64,000 nucleotides of DNA from Aureliella helgolandensis (GCF_007752135.1 NZ_CP036298.1:6076859-6140858); one strand, 5' to 3'; numbered from the stretch's first letter, positions 26,410 through 36,061 are shown. A program made the numbers and translations. The notes: generated by a model from the sequence alone, not told the origin.

Positions 26410-27894
26410 ATGAGCGAATCCGCTGACTTCTTCAAGTACGGCCGAGGCTACGCCCTCTACTCCCAGGGGATGACGGACGTTGGTGCGACTGGGACCGCTG
26501 CGACCAAAGACTCGCCAGCGATTACTGCCTCCAAGGCGGTTCGTGATGATCATATGATCGAGCGTGATACGCTGCTGATCGCGAAAGCGATTGGCGCTGG
26601 TATGACCATGCGCGAGTACGCTGCACTTCACGGGAGGGTCGAAGATGCATACCGACAGCGCGCCAACCGAACGATCACCAACAGCGGGTACCAGGAACAG
26701 ATTTGGCGACTCTCTGAGACTTTTCTACGTGATCATCGCAAGCAGGAAGCACAGCCTCTTCACTACGCTCCCAATCGCGATGGAACCGGGAAGCCGGTTG
26801 AGAGGGAACCTGGCCCGCACCTAATGCCTCCGGGAACACTCGAACCGCCATCACCGTCAATGGCAGAGCTTCCACCAATCGACTTTGCCGAGTTCTGGAA
26901 AGAGACGCTTCAGCGTAGCGAAGTCCCTCCGGAAAAGTGGGAGAAGGCTAGTAAGAGTACTTCTGAATCGTCGGCTGGCTACGAGTCTGCACCAGCCACT
27001 AAGCGAAAGGGAGGGGTGCTAGATCAAGTACAAGCAGGACTCGATGCGATTGGCATCGCAGAGCCAACTCCGTTCGCGGATGGGATCAATGCGGGAATCT
27101 CGGCAGTTAGAGCCGTGACAGACCGCAAGAACGCAGGAGAGCATCTGCGCAACGCAGGAATCTCGCTCGTGTCTGCGGCAGTACCCTACATTGGCGACTT
27201 GGCCAAGTTTAGAAAGTATGGAGGAGTCGCGGGCTCAGGAGGATCCAAGATCTCCAACTTCTTCAGCGGTATGTTTGGAGGAGGTGGTGGTCGTCGTGCC
27301 GGTAATGGGGATGGCCCCGGAGGCGGAACTGACGGGCAGGGTGGTGGGGCGTCTCTCGGCAGTGCGGTTGGCCTGCTTGGAAAGTTTGCTGGGAGCATCG
27401 GAAACCTTGTCAAAGCGATGCCCCCCGTGGGGATCGTCTTGGCGGGAGTTGTCTTGGGCATCAAAGGATTTGTGCACTGGCTAGAGAATACCGATAGAGC
27501 AAGCCGCAAGATCATTGAAGACAATCGTGCCCTTGCAAGCCTCAACGGTGGAGTGGCTGGGGCGTATGCCAGATTGGACAATCAGCGATTACTACGGCAG
27601 ATTGAACGGGGCAGAGAGGTTAGCGGCCCGCTCGGAAGACTTACCAGCGCTCAGAGTCGATTCGAAGGAGCAAGGCAGGATCTAACCCAGCCTTTTGCCA
27701 AAGCGATGATCGACATCCAAGCCGTGATTATGGAAGTTAAGACACTCATTGTTCAAGGCATTGATTACATCGAGCCAATTAGCGAGCTCCTGCAGCAGTG
27801 GTACGGAGATGAAAAATCCCTACAGGGGTCTCGCTCCGCATTTGAATTTTCCGCCAAGCAGGCAGCAGCACGCATGAGGCAAAGGAAACTGTAG
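26410..27894 (+). CDS. tail tape measure protein (short)
   Basis: 494 residues from the ATG at 26410, which follows the chaperone -1 frame stop by 5 bp; the frame is open to a GTG at 26341. The N-terminal third is helical and charged. The middle is a Gly-rich hydrophobic stretch (FFSGMFGGGGGRRAGNGDGP) with membrane-prone helices (GSAVGLLGKFAGSIGNLVKA, PVGIVLAGVVLGIKGFVHWL), and the C-terminus is helical. Hydrophobic patches within a long helical protein directly after the chaperone are the tape-measure hallmark. It sets tail length and may pass through the host membrane. About 500 residues would imply a short tail by the usual ~0.15 nm per residue rule. Confidence 0.75.
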   Translation: MSESADFFKYGRGYALYSQGMTDVGATGTAATKDSPAITASKAVRDDHMIERDTLLIAKAIGAGMTMREYAALHGRVEDAYRQRANRTITNSGYQEQIWRLSETFLRDHRKQEAQPLHYAPNRDGTGKPVEREPGPHLMPPGTLEPPSPSMAELPPIDFAEFWKETLQRSEVPPEKWEKASKSTSESSAGYESAPATKRKGGVLDQVQAGLDAIGIAEPTPFADGINAGISAVRAVTDRKNAGEHLRNAGISLVSAAVPYIGDLAKFRKYGGVAGSGGSKISNFFSGMFGGGGGRRAGNGDGPGGGTDGQGGGASLGSAVGLLGKFAGSIGNLVKAMPPVGIVLAGVVLGIKGFVHWLENTDRASRKIIEDNRALASLNGGVAGAYARLDNQRLLRQIERGREVSGPLGRLTSAQSRFEGARQDLTQPFAKAMIDIQAVIMEVKTLIVQGIDYIEPISELLQQWYGDEKSLQGSRSAFEFSAKQAAARMRQRKL

Positions 27895-27895
27895 A

Positions 27896-30004
27896 GTGAG
27901 TGGCACACACACGTTTTACAACGGCGTGCTCATGCGCGACTGCGAGTTGATTGAATTTGCTCAAGTGGTCGAGTATGACGAAAGCCAGACAGATCCTCTG
28001 TACAGTCGTTTCCGACTGACGGTTGCTTCAACGCTTGTTAGTCTGCATTCGGTGAATGGCGGCAGTTCCTCTCCCATCCTAATGGGTGATCACCAATCTA
28101 CGATCGGCGTTCCTCCAGTGAACAATGAGTCTGTGGTCGATCGACTGAGATTCGTACACGAGAAACTGAGCCAGCCACGCGGTGATTTTTGGTATGCGTT
28201 GAATGCAGTCAGCAATAAGCCGCTGTCAGCTGGCCCCAACGCCCCGGCTCCTGACGGCCAGCAAAACGACTCCTACCGTGTTGTGCTAGCCGCTGCTGGA
28301 ATCGGTGACTATTCGGAGGTTGACACTACAGACGGGAGTGACACCAAGGGAGGTCGAAAGGTCACTGGCAAGCTGGGAGCACTCGAAACTTCCAACATAG
28401 AGATCCTGCGTGAAGACGTCATCGATATGAACAACGGCCCGAAGCCAATGAGCGTGAATGTTGTAGAGATCCATGGTGGGAGAGCAATGCGGGTGCAATT
28501 CACCATCGAGGTTTGTCGTCCAATCTGTCCGCTTCAGAACAACGACCCAAGCGCGCATCCAATCCGGGATGCAAAGCGAGTGAAAGGGGTGATCTCTAAT
28601 CGATGGGCAATCAATGAGACTCTCAACGAAGACTGGTCGAACACGATCGTAATCGAGGGAACGCTCATCGTCTCTGACCAACGCTTCAAGCCAGACGCAA
28701 TGCGGTTAATGACATCTACAGCCATGTTTCCGTATGCCAAAATGAAGGGGCGGCAATTCTTCACTTCGTCCGATGGGCTCAAGCTGAAATACCGCTACAC
28801 GATGCAAGAAGCTGGCGTTGCCCCTCCACCGCACATTGTGGACTGGAGCGGAACGTACATCGAAAAGGTTGAGAATGGAGGCCACTGTACTGGAAGCATG
28901 AACGTAATGGTGCGTGGACAGTGGAACCCTCCCAACGACTGGACTATGAGGCAGTACAAGCTCTACTTGTCGGACTGGCTATTCCACATCATCCAAAGCC
29001 GCCTGACAGTTGCCCAGGGCTTCAACACACTCCCTGGTAATCAGCCAGATACCTTAGTCGTGAATGACTTCACTATTGTCGAGAACATGAAAGAGCCAGT
29101 TGTGGAGGCTCAGATTCTAGTGACTCATGCGAACGCCGCTATCTACGAAGACTTCGCGCTCCGACTACACAACTTCGGCAAGGATATTATCGAATCGAAT
29201 GACCCGAACATTCCGGAATCAGCCAACTATGATCCAAAGGACTGGCCGATACCTGCAGCGTTTGCTTGGGATGTTGCAGGGGCTAACCACGATAACCGCA
29301 GTTTAGGGAGTGCCTATGATTGTTACTTCCAGTCACCTTGCAGCGAATGGCACGGTAAACCAAGAGGGCTCAATGTCGACTTCGATGTCGTGACTGGCGA
29401 GGCGCTCACGCCAGAGTCGGGTCCAGTGGAAGAAAGTGCCAGTTTTGCAAGCTACATCTACCAGGATACATCACTTGGTGCACCATCGCTTCCGGCAGCA
29501 GCTCCACCTTCTGCGTTTGCTGCTTACGGATGGTCTGATGCTCAGGTAGGAGTCGGGTTTACCTATCTGCATGTCGAAATCGACAACCACTACAATCGCG
29601 ACGTTGGCAAGATCGCATTGCCACTCTCTAAGCCTCGAAATGGCACTACTGTAGTGTTTGCCAGCGTGCATGCGGGAATTGAGACTCGTACTTTCACCAT
29701 GGTTGCCAGTCGCCAGGGGGATTGGCCCAAGGTGCCAGAGCCCAAGGCTGTCATCAGCAACTCGTCTACCAATCTCGACGAGCATCTGATGCACGCTGAG
29801 GTACTCCCAGATGCCCCTAAACTTCTATCAGATGGCCGAACCTGGGAATACTCAGTGCAGGTCAAATGGGTCTACGCACTCTCCAGGACGCTCGGAACAG
29901 GAGACACCTACCGCGCCAGCTCGGACCCTAGGGATAAAACCACACCGGTTGAGAATGCGATTCAAATCACCAACTTCTTTGAAACTACCGGCGCGATTGA
30001 CTAA
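27896..30004 (+). CDS. large tail (distal tail/baseplate) protein
   Basis: 702 residues, GTG start 1 bp after the tape-measure stop. It is soluble, beta-rich, with no low-complexity regions. The N-terminus (THTFYNGVLMRDCELIEFAQ) resembles the beta-sandwich start of distal tail proteins. There is a central region with LSDWLFHIIQSRLTVAQGFN and a C-terminal beta domain (RTWEYSVQVKWVYALSRTLG). In siphoviruses the gene after the tape measure normally encodes the distal tail or hub protein, so a baseplate role is likely. I do not recognise a named family. The gene ends 3 bp before a convergent nuclease gene. Confidence 0.65.
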   Translation: MSGTHTFYNGVLMRDCELIEFAQVVEYDESQTDPLYSRFRLTVASTLVSLHSVNGGSSSPILMGDHQSTIGVPPVNNESVVDRLRFVHEKLSQPRGDFWYALNAVSNKPLSAGPNAPAPDGQQNDSYRVVLAAAGIGDYSEVDTTDGSDTKGGRKVTGKLGALETSNIEILREDVIDMNNGPKPMSVNVVEIHGGRAMRVQFTIEVCRPICPLQNNDPSAHPIRDAKRVKGVISNRWAINETLNEDWSNTIVIEGTLIVSDQRFKPDAMRLMTSTAMFPYAKMKGRQFFTSSDGLKLKYRYTMQEAGVAPPPHIVDWSGTYIEKVENGGHCTGSMNVMVRGQWNPPNDWTMRQYKLYLSDWLFHIIQSRLTVAQGFNTLPGNQPDTLVVNDFTIVENMKEPVVEAQILVTHANAAIYEDFALRLHNFGKDIIESNDPNIPESANYDPKDWPIPAAFAWDVAGANHDNRSLGSAYDCYFQSPCSEWHGKPRGLNVDFDVVTGEALTPESGPVEESASFASYIYQDTSLGAPSLPAAAPPSAFAAYGWSDAQVGVGFTYLHVEIDNHYNRDVGKIALPLSKPRNGTTVVFASVHAGIETRTFTMVASRQGDWPKVPEPKAVISNSSTNLDEHLMHAEVLPDAPKLLSDGRTWEYSVQVKWVYALSRTLGTGDTYRASSDPRDKTTPVENAIQITNFFETTGAID

Positions 30005-30007
30005 CTC

Positions 30008-30931
30008 TCAGCGCCGCCAAAACCGCTTAATGTGTCGCAGCGATCGTTCTGAATGCACCTCCGGCGCTCGAGTTTCAGCGGGTACCGGCTCTGCTGCGAT
30101 ACAGGAATACTCCACATCAGGCTCCTCGAACTTGGTTACTTGCCCAAGCTTTGGCCTGTTTGCGTACCAGTGCTGCAGAAGCCGTTCGCCATCAACACTG
30201 AAGAAGTGGTGGCAGTAGGGGCAACGGACATCCTCGGTAGCTTGCCCGCCACGGTGCATGCACTCTTCTCGGCAAACGGGGCAGGAGATGATGACGCCGC
30301 GGTGCGTTGGCGCTCGAGGGTTGATCTTGGGATGTTTCACCCACATGCCACCGTTGCAGTTTGGATTGTTGACCGCAATCGCCGGTGGTTCAGGGATTAC
30401 CCAACTCTCAGGAACTTGAGTCAAAACGCCTTCATCAGCATTGGTGAGCATCCCTCCGTTTGCCCTGCGCCCCCAAGTGGCAATAATCATCGCTTCAAGC
30501 CGGTACGCCTCTGCATCACGATCGCACAAAGCAAGAATCACGTGCATCTCTTCGTGGTTGGCTACGTGCAGCCCCTTAATCACCCGCTCCTTCTCATCCC
30601 GAGGAACGCCACCGCGAACAAGCTCCTCGCGCAGGAAGTGGCCATGCTGAATCAATCGTTCAGCTCTACCTTTCCCCACGTAGAAAGGCAATCCCGTTGG
30701 ATAGCAGATTGCGTAGACGTACGGCCGGTTCGCTACAAAGTGGCACCAATAGCGAGCATCCTGCCAGTTCATCATGTACCGCATCGGCTCGAGCCCCTCA
30801 GGGATAGCAAACATCCCGGACTCGCCACGTCCATAGAGCTTTCCGCAGCGCGAGCATTGCCATGGTGGAAGCCACCCCTTGGGCACGGATGGCAGAGCGA
30901 AGCAACAGTGAGGGCACGTCAACATTGACAC
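30008..30931 (-). CDS. GIY-YIG (LEM-3-like) nuclease flanked by zinc ribbons
   Basis: 307 residues from the GTG at 30931, which has GGAGGGG nine bases upstream; the ATG at 30925 is an alternative. It is the only antisense gene in the phage block. A first zinc ribbon (CPHC...CSRC) precedes a GIY-YIG core: YVYAICYPTGLPFYVGKGRA carries the two Tyr/Gly motifs and the basic patch. EAYRLEAMIIATWG supplies the metal-binding Glu, and an N in MLTNADEG resembles the motif after it. A second zinc ribbon (CPVCREEC...CPYC) follows. This is the COG3680/LEM-3 style of single-strand-capable nuclease. Location between tail genes suggests a homing endonuclease or a moron added after phage assembly genes were fixed. 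Confidence 0.8.
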   Translation of the reverse strand: MSMLTCPHCCFALPSVPKGWLPPWQCSRCGKLYGRGESGMFAIPEGLEPMRYMMNWQDARYWCHFVANRPYVYAICYPTGLPFYVGKGRAERLIQHGHFLREELVRGGVPRDEKERVIKGLHVANHEEMHVILALCDRDAEAYRLEAMIIATWGRRANGGMLTNADEGVLTQVPESWVIPEPPAIAVNNPNCNGGMWVKHPKINPRAPTHRGVIISCPVCREECMHRGGQATEDVRCPYCHHFFSVDGERLLQHWYANRPKLGQVTKFEEPDVEYSCIAAEPVPAETRAPEVHSERSLRHIKRFWRR

Positions 30932-30959
30932 CGGTACCGACCCCTCCACACTATGATTT

Positions 30960-31574
30960 ATGCCAAACCTTACAAGTCCACACTTGCGCAATCGCGCAAC
31001 GCAAACTGATATTCTACTTGCTTTTGCCGATCGACTGCGCGAGCATCCGCTCTTGAACGTTCAAAATGTGGTTGTATCTGATCAAGCGGTACCAGAGGAC
31101 ATGCCGGGCGGCGGATTCCTAGTCTGCATCGCCCCTGGCAGTGGGAACTTCCCGGCAGAACTGTGGGATGCTGCTAGTCACGCGCAGGCCACAGAAGATG
31201 GAAGTGCGGTCATTGGCGTCTACACCAAGATCCGGAGAGATAGGCGAGGCAGACGAGAGTTTTCGCTTTTCGGCCGACGTAAGCAACTGAGCGATACGCC
31301 TGAAGAATTAGATCGTCCAAGCCTGATAACCTGGAAGCAGAGCATTCTCAAGCTCCTGACGGTCGGAGATCCCACCTGGGCTCATCCAGGCGGCGCACCA
31401 ATGCTAGACGTCGCCGTAGAGGCATGGGAGCCGTCTCGTGATGGCATCCCACTCTGTCGTGACGTCCCACGCCCTGTCAGCGCAACAGGTGTTCTTGATG
31501 TGCCTGGCTTTCCTGGATGGATTGGGCTTCAACTGACGTTCTCGATCGCCTGGGACTGGGACTTGTATGCCTGA
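30960..31574 (+). CDS. tail completion-like protein
   Basis: 204 residues, starting divergently 28 bp from the nuclease gene and ending inside the start of the next tail gene (8-bp overlap). The N-terminus (RNRATQTDILLAFADRLREH) and the layout of beta strands (VVVSDQAVPEDMPGGGFLVC, LDVPGFPGWIGLQLTFSIAW) resemble small tail terminator or completion proteins, but I cannot name a family. It is read as part of the tail operon, displaced by insertion of the nuclease gene. Confidence 0.65.
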   Translation: MPNLTSPHLRNRATQTDILLAFADRLREHPLLNVQNVVVSDQAVPEDMPGGGFLVCIAPGSGNFPAELWDAASHAQATEDGSAVIGVYTKIRRDRRGRREFSLFGRRKQLSDTPEELDRPSLITWKQSILKLLTVGDPTWAHPGGAPMLDVAVEAWEPSRDGIPLCRDVPRPVSATGVLDVPGFPGWIGLQLTFSIAWDWDLYA

Positions 31575-33990
31575 GATACCGCAGCCCAACGAGGGATCCG
31601 TGACGATTGCCGGAGAGCCGGTAGCGCACGACTGGCAGTGTCAGCTACGGCACTTCCTGCGCGATCGGTTGCCCCCCGAAGATATGCTCTTCGCCAGATG
31701 GCAGAACCGTGTGATTCGCGAGAACACGCTATCCTGCGACGGATCAAGCTGGTTGCAAACTCCCTACCCGGAGCTGCCACCCATTCAGATTGGCGAACTG
31801 CAGTGGCCAAGTGGAGCAAGCCGATACGCTCGGGCACTGTATGCAGTCGACTGGCAAACCCTACAAGCGATTGCAGTGACAGCGTGGGGCTACACTCCTC
31901 CTGAAAGCCTGGAAACCTTCGTACCTGACGATTGGGGAAATGACAACTACTCGATCGAGCTGGTGATAAACGATGGAGTGCGGCAGCTGCTGGCGACCGT
32001 GTTCGCGTTGCCTCCCTACCGTGTTTCAGGATTCGGTAGAGAGCTTTGGCTGCTACCGCTGGTTGATGAAAGGTATTTTGCGAACATGGTCGCACATGTG
32101 GCAACTGAGTTTGCTCCTGAAGGCTGGGAGGAATTGTTCTATGAACTGGGAGTCGACTTGGAGATTCCCGTGACATCCGACCCCGTCAGCTTAGCATACG
32201 GACCTGTTGACGAGCGTTTATGGAAGACTGGATGCCCAGCCGCCAAGGCTCTGGACATCGGTGCTCTGTCGGTTGGCTTGCGCGTGGTAGCAGACTTGCA
32301 GGCGGGTGCGCTTCGGGCCCTGAATGCATCATCGAGCTCGACGCGTCGTGCGAGTAGACTCCTTTCGGCTGGAACTTCCTCGATGCTCCAGGCCGGTGGA
32401 CAGTGCGGAGCTGGGGCGAAACCAAAAGGAGTCCACGTATACGGAGTTCGCGCCAACGAAAAACAGGAATACAGCTACGCACCGATTGGTGGTTTGGGAG
32501 AGGGAGCAAAGTCGATCGCCGTATGGACATCATGGTTCTTGGACTACGAAGATGGCGTGCACGTCAATGCGGCCGCTTCCAATGCCTTCGCTTCGCAGAT
32601 TGCAACCGACGTTACATCCTGGCTGAACAGTGGAGGGCAGTTTTGCTATGCGGGGGTTCTGGACTACATCCCAAGTGGTTTTGACGACTACCTGTCTGTG
32701 CAAGTGCTGGAAACCGATCGACCAGAAGTCTACCGGTTCACGAGCCGCGTCTACGAACTGCCAGCCGTGTTCCTTCCTCCAGCAATGCTGACAGGAGAGC
32801 TGAACTGCTGCGAGCGTCACTACCTGTTTACACTCGATTCGGACATGAGCGCTTCCGGCGCCAATGCCGAAATTCGCACGATGGACGATAGCCGCCAAGT
32901 TGAGCAATTGCATTATGTGGTTAATACGCTTGGTCACTTCAATCACATGCTCTCCGAAGACCGCGGCGTGTGCGTTAAGGTCCGAGATGTTTACTACGCC
33001 ATTGATCCAAATCAAGGAGGAAGCGGAGTCACTACAGGGCATGTTTTCGTACTTACCGAGGATCTCGATCCTACGGTTGGCGAAACAGCCACCGCGGATG
33101 TGATCGTCTCTGGAGAGGCCGGTATCTCAGCTTCCGATGAGATCACTGTTCGCAACACGGGACAAAAACTGGGGCATGTGGGTGCCGTTGGCTGGGCGGT
33201 GAAGGTGGGTAGTCAATACTGGGTTGTCGAGATCGATCAATATCCAATACTTGCTACGGCAGTGCTCGATGACGACACTCACGATTTCACCGCCTCTGGA
33301 GTAGTAACTGGGTCAGTGGCGAACCAAGGGGCCATCTCTGTATCGAGTTACGAAACATCGAGCCCCTACCCGTTTTCGTTCCTCCCCTATTCAGCGCCTA
33401 CAATTCTCAATCCGTACAATCTGCTAGGACACGATGGCGACTCAATTCTCTTTACGTGGAATAGTACCGATGAAGAGTTTCAAATCCTTCAGATTCTTCC
33501 AACTGAAAAGAAGCGAATCCAGTTTCGCCTAACGGACGATCTTTCAACTGGGCCAGGAACCACGATTGGTGCTGCTAAGTTCGAGGTGATCCAGCCTCGT
33601 CAGTACTTGTCAGGAGAGATGCCAGACCCAGCGAATCTTAGCGATCCAATGCACTTGCTGGTTGACGGGCTGGATGGAGACTACGGGGAAGCTGCGTACA
33701 ACTACAAGACCTTCGGTTGGGACGTAGTTGCCTTCCATCGTCGCGAATCAACCGGAGGGATCGCGATGACACCGGGCGGCGGAATTCCGGCTCGATCCGG
33801 CGCTGGATCGGGTGGCGATCCGTTTGTATGGGGCTCAGCGACTTGTACCGATGTTAGCGCCACATCCGGCGAGATTGGTGCTGGTACCTACACTGTCTAC
33901 AACTCAGTCGATTCAAGCATTGGTGGCGACGAAGTCGTTCAATGGAAGTGGGTAGGCTCAATGAGGTTCGTCGACGTGGAGGGTTGCTAA
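31567..33990 (+). CDS. large structural tail protein
   Basis: 807 residues, ATG overlapping the previous stop by 8 bases. It is soluble. The N-terminal half is alpha/beta with Trp-rich strands (VDWQTLQAIAVTAWGYTPPE, LPPYRVSGFGRELWLLPLVD). The central part has small-residue repeats (NASSSSTRRASRLLSAG). The C-terminal third is beta-rich, ending in a Gly-rich loop (TPGGGIPARSGAGSGGDPF) and a short domain with paired Cys (GSATC...VEGC). Size and position point to a tail fibre, hub or baseplate protein. No enzymatic motif is visible and no named family is recognised. Confidence 0.65.
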   Translation: MPEIPQPNEGSVTIAGEPVAHDWQCQLRHFLRDRLPPEDMLFARWQNRVIRENTLSCDGSSWLQTPYPELPPIQIGELQWPSGASRYARALYAVDWQTLQAIAVTAWGYTPPESLETFVPDDWGNDNYSIELVINDGVRQLLATVFALPPYRVSGFGRELWLLPLVDERYFANMVAHVATEFAPEGWEELFYELGVDLEIPVTSDPVSLAYGPVDERLWKTGCPAAKALDIGALSVGLRVVADLQAGALRALNASSSSTRRASRLLSAGTSSMLQAGGQCGAGAKPKGVHVYGVRANEKQEYSYAPIGGLGEGAKSIAVWTSWFLDYEDGVHVNAAASNAFASQIATDVTSWLNSGGQFCYAGVLDYIPSGFDDYLSVQVLETDRPEVYRFTSRVYELPAVFLPPAMLTGELNCCERHYLFTLDSDMSASGANAEIRTMDDSRQVEQLHYVVNTLGHFNHMLSEDRGVCVKVRDVYYAIDPNQGGSGVTTGHVFVLTEDLDPTVGETATADVIVSGEAGISASDEITVRNTGQKLGHVGAVGWAVKVGSQYWVVEIDQYPILATAVLDDDTHDFTASGVVTGSVANQGAISVSSYETSSPYPFSFLPYSAPTILNPYNLLGHDGDSILFTWNSTDEEFQILQILPTEKKRIQFRLTDDLSTGPGTTIGAAKFEVIQPRQYLSGEMPDPANLSDPMHLLVDGLDGDYGEAAYNYKTFGWDVVAFHRRESTGGIAMTPGGGIPARSGAGSGGDPFVWGSATCTDVSATSGEIGAGTYTVYNSVDSSIGGDEVVQWKWVGSMRFVDVEGC

Positions 33991-34649
33991 TGGGACTTGG
34001 CTGCCTCAATCCAGGAAAGTGTAATTGCTCTCCGAGTGTGCTACTGTGGGATATCGGCCGCGAAAATCCATCGGCGACCTCGCTGGAAGCCTGCCAGGAC
34101 GTCTACGATGGGCTAGGCATCGCCTCTGACTTGGCATCGGCTGGAGAGTATTCGGGGAACCTCAGCGACTACAAGCTAATTCTAGCTCTGTGGACTTACG
34201 TCGACCCACCTTGGCTGGCTTCGTTATCATCGTGGGCAGGAAGGCTGATGCTTGCTGGAGACTACTACAACGTCTCTGGACCTCCCTACGGAACCCCTAA
34301 CTCCAACTCCTGGATCAACGCCCTGTGCACGACGAAGGGGGTCGACATTCAAATTGACAGTGATTACATCAACCGCTCGAACTATGCTAGAACGGTCTCG
34401 AACGATCTGACGAGCTCGTCTGCTAGCCTGAGCGGCGGGATTCACTCGACAATTACGGTTGGCCCATCTGCGACCCAACTTTATCACAGCGTGGGGACCT
34501 TCGGGGCACCGCCCTACATCCCCTGCGTCGCCCGGCACCGCGTTGGTGACATTGATTACGTCGTTAATGGCGACGGAACCATGTTCGTAACAGCCGGTGC
34601 CGTAGCATCAAAGGCCGCATGGCTCGAGCAATTGTTCACAGCGCCGTAG
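33990..34649 (+). CDS. last tail-region gene, unrecognised (ThuA-like fold suggested)
   Basis: 219 residues from the ATG at 33990, which overlaps the preceding stop (TAATG); an upstream TTG at 33942 is less likely. A Cys-rich N-terminus (LGCLNPGKCNCSP) precedes VLLWDIGRENPSATSLEACQ. It continues with SDYKLILALWTYVDPPWLAS and AGRLMLAGDYY, an alternation like Rossmann-type ThuA/GATase1 folds. No catalytic residues are evident. As the final plus-strand gene of the prophage it could be a receptor-binding accessory or a chaperone. The cassette array begins immediately downstream. Confidence 0.6.
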   Translation: MGLGCLNPGKCNCSPSVLLWDIGRENPSATSLEACQDVYDGLGIASDLASAGEYSGNLSDYKLILALWTYVDPPWLASLSSWAGRLMLAGDYYNVSGPPYGTPNSNSWINALCTTKGVDIQIDSDYINRSNYARTVSNDLTSSSASLSGGIHSTITVGPSATQLYHSVGTFGAPPYIPCVARHRVGDIDYVVNGDGTMFVTAGAVASKAAWLEQLFTAP

Positions 34650-34891
34650 CTCATCATCGTGGAGCTTAGAGCTTATTCCCTTATTCGGAACGGCCTGCGA
34701 AGCCAACGAGTATGCCTAGTCTTACCGCTAGCATGGCTAATCAATGCCTGCCGATGAAACTTTGAATCGTGATGGACCGTCGAAGTAAGCAATTGCAATT
34801 CTGAAATCTGCCGAGCTCCGTTATCCATTGGAGAGATTCGTATCCAGACACTCTTCTTATCGAGCGTTGGAACTAGTCGTGAACCAGCTTA
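34650..34891. other. gene-free start of a truncated last cassette
   Basis: Between the end of the tail gene and the first attC-like site lies about 240 bp without a convincing gene. On the minus strand this would be the beginning of a further cassette whose gene and attC have been lost, presumably at the junction with the prophage. I see no terminator hairpin for the tail operon here. Confidence 0.5.
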
Positions 34892-34980
34892 GTTCAACGT
34901 TGAGCATCACCGAGTACGGCAAGTTGACGCTCCATTTGTGAAAGCCGGATGCCGTACTTCGGTAAATCCGATGGTTATGT
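34892..34980 (-). repeat. attC: attC-like site of the 112-residue cassette
   Basis: 89 bp. Minus-strand order: R'' ACATAAC, arm ACCGAAGTACGGCA, loop containing TTTCACAAATGGAGCGTC, arm TGCCGTACTCGGT, then R' GTTGAAC. The arms pair perfectly except for one extra A, the extrahelical base typical of attC folds. R' fits GTTRRRY. The loop is shared with the site at 36086. Confidence 0.8.
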
Positions 34981-35024
34981 GATCCGTAACCCACAGCATT
35001 TGCCTGACGTCATTAATTTATCTA

Positions 35025-35363
35025 TCAAGTGACACGCTCTGCGTGGACGTGAATTGGGTCATTGCTTGCGTTGGGGCACTTAAGTTGGAGGACGGAGCCA
35101 CCAACGAGCTGCGGAGTGTTGTTTGCGCTTGTCGCGCGAACCAATTCGACGGCGACCGGCTGATCGGTCTTTCCCCAGACCCAGTACTGCGCTGTTGCAC
35201 GGTTTCCGGTCCCCTCGTTCGAAATCGTAATTACGTAGAACTTGTGCCCAACTCCTCCCAATGGATTGGAGGCAAGTGGTTGGCCATTCTCGTCTAATAC
35301 ATCCACAACCGAAGTTCCGTTTAGAAGGCGGTATGTGTCAGAAAACAAGATAATAGATGCCAT
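35025..35363 (-). CDS. cassette-borne hypothetical protein
   Basis: 112 residues, soluble beta-rich (MASIILFSDTYRLLNGTSV, KFYVITISNEGTGNRATAQY, PVAVELVRATSANNTPQLV). The alternation resembles small fibre-tip or lipocalin-like folds, but I cannot name a family. It has one attC-like site downstream (34892-34980) and one upstream (35481-35593), the arrangement of a mobile gene cassette with a 124-bp leader. Cassette proteins are mostly of unknown function; there is no promoter evident inside the cassette. Confidence 0.65.
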   Translation of the reverse strand: MASIILFSDTYRLLNGTSVVDVLDENGQPLASNPLGGVGHKFYVITISNEGTGNRATAQYWVWGKTDQPVAVELVRATSANNTPQLVGGSVLQLKCPNASNDPIHVHAERVT

Positions 35364-35480
35364 TCAGATTCTCCCTCGAAGTCGACTCGGTGTGCGATAG
35401 ATGCAACAGGTTAGCAGCCCATGCTACCACTTTTTCCGCCATAATGTGAGTCAAGACTGCACTCTGGTAATGCGAAAACA

Positions 35481-35593
35481 CGCGAACGCTCATCAGATGC
35501 CACATCACCGTTTGCCGTAACCGAGCGGCGACGAGAGTTTTTCCATTTCAAGACCGTCCGACTTCGCCGCTTCGGTTCACGGCTTGGTTATCC
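35481..35593 (-). repeat. attC: attC-like site of the 157-residue cassette
   Basis: About 113 bp, minus strand. R'' GGATAAC overlaps the stop codon of the upstream gene. The arms GCCGTGAACCGAAGCGGCGA and TCGCCGCTCGGTTACGGC pair with two extrahelical bases. R' is GTTCGCG. R'' is the exact reverse complement of the cassette's own first bases at 36086-36092 (GTTATCC), as expected for an excisable cassette. Confidence 0.85.
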
Positions 35594-36061
35594 GACGCGT
35601 CGTTGATGTCCACTTACGTCAACAATGAGCACGGCGTCCTCGTCTGTGGCCCAACTACTGTTTTCACGATCAAGCCACGGCGGCTCACCTTCATGTATCT
35701 GGTGGAAACGAACGATCGGATTATCGTCGCGTGTATAGTACACGCGGAATCGACGATCTGGATAGTCAAGTGAGAGCTTGTGTGCCCAAGAGCTTGCAAA
35801 AGCACGTCCGACGCCACAGGCAAGCTTAAAGTGTGGGTGGCTTGCGTCCCAGTATGGTTCATCATCGTTCGTAGCGTCGTGGTCGAAAGCATCGAGAATG
35901 TGGATGTGATTCAGTTGCGATTCAATTCCAGTTCGATCATGGAAGATGTTGAGGTCGTAGACCCTGTTCCAATTGACGAACTCGAGAAAGACAAGGTCAT
36001 CGTTTACCACAAACGTTGGCCAGAACCATGTCGCAAACTCGCTAGCTTCAGTGATATGCAT
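35588..36061 (-). CDS. cassette-borne hypothetical protein (157 aa)
   Basis: 157 residues, soluble and acidic, rich in His, Asp and Trp: ASEFATWFWPTFVVNDDLVF, LNHIHILDAFDHDATNDDEP, CGVGRAFASSWAHKLSLDYP and DRRFRVYYTRDDNPIVRFHQ. The pattern is close to small cytosolic proteins found as immunity or stress factors in cassettes, but no family is recognised. Its stop overlaps the attC R'' box, and the start lies 30 bp inside the cassette boundary, leaving almost no spare sequence. That compactness is typical of integron cassettes. Confidence 0.7.
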   Translation of the reverse strand: MHITEASEFATWFWPTFVVNDDLVFLEFVNWNRVYDLNIFHDRTGIESQLNHIHILDAFDHDATNDDEPYWDASHPHFKLACGVGRAFASSWAHKLSLDYPDRRFRVYYTRDDNPIVRFHQIHEGEPPWLDRENSSWATDEDAVLIVDVSGHQRRVG

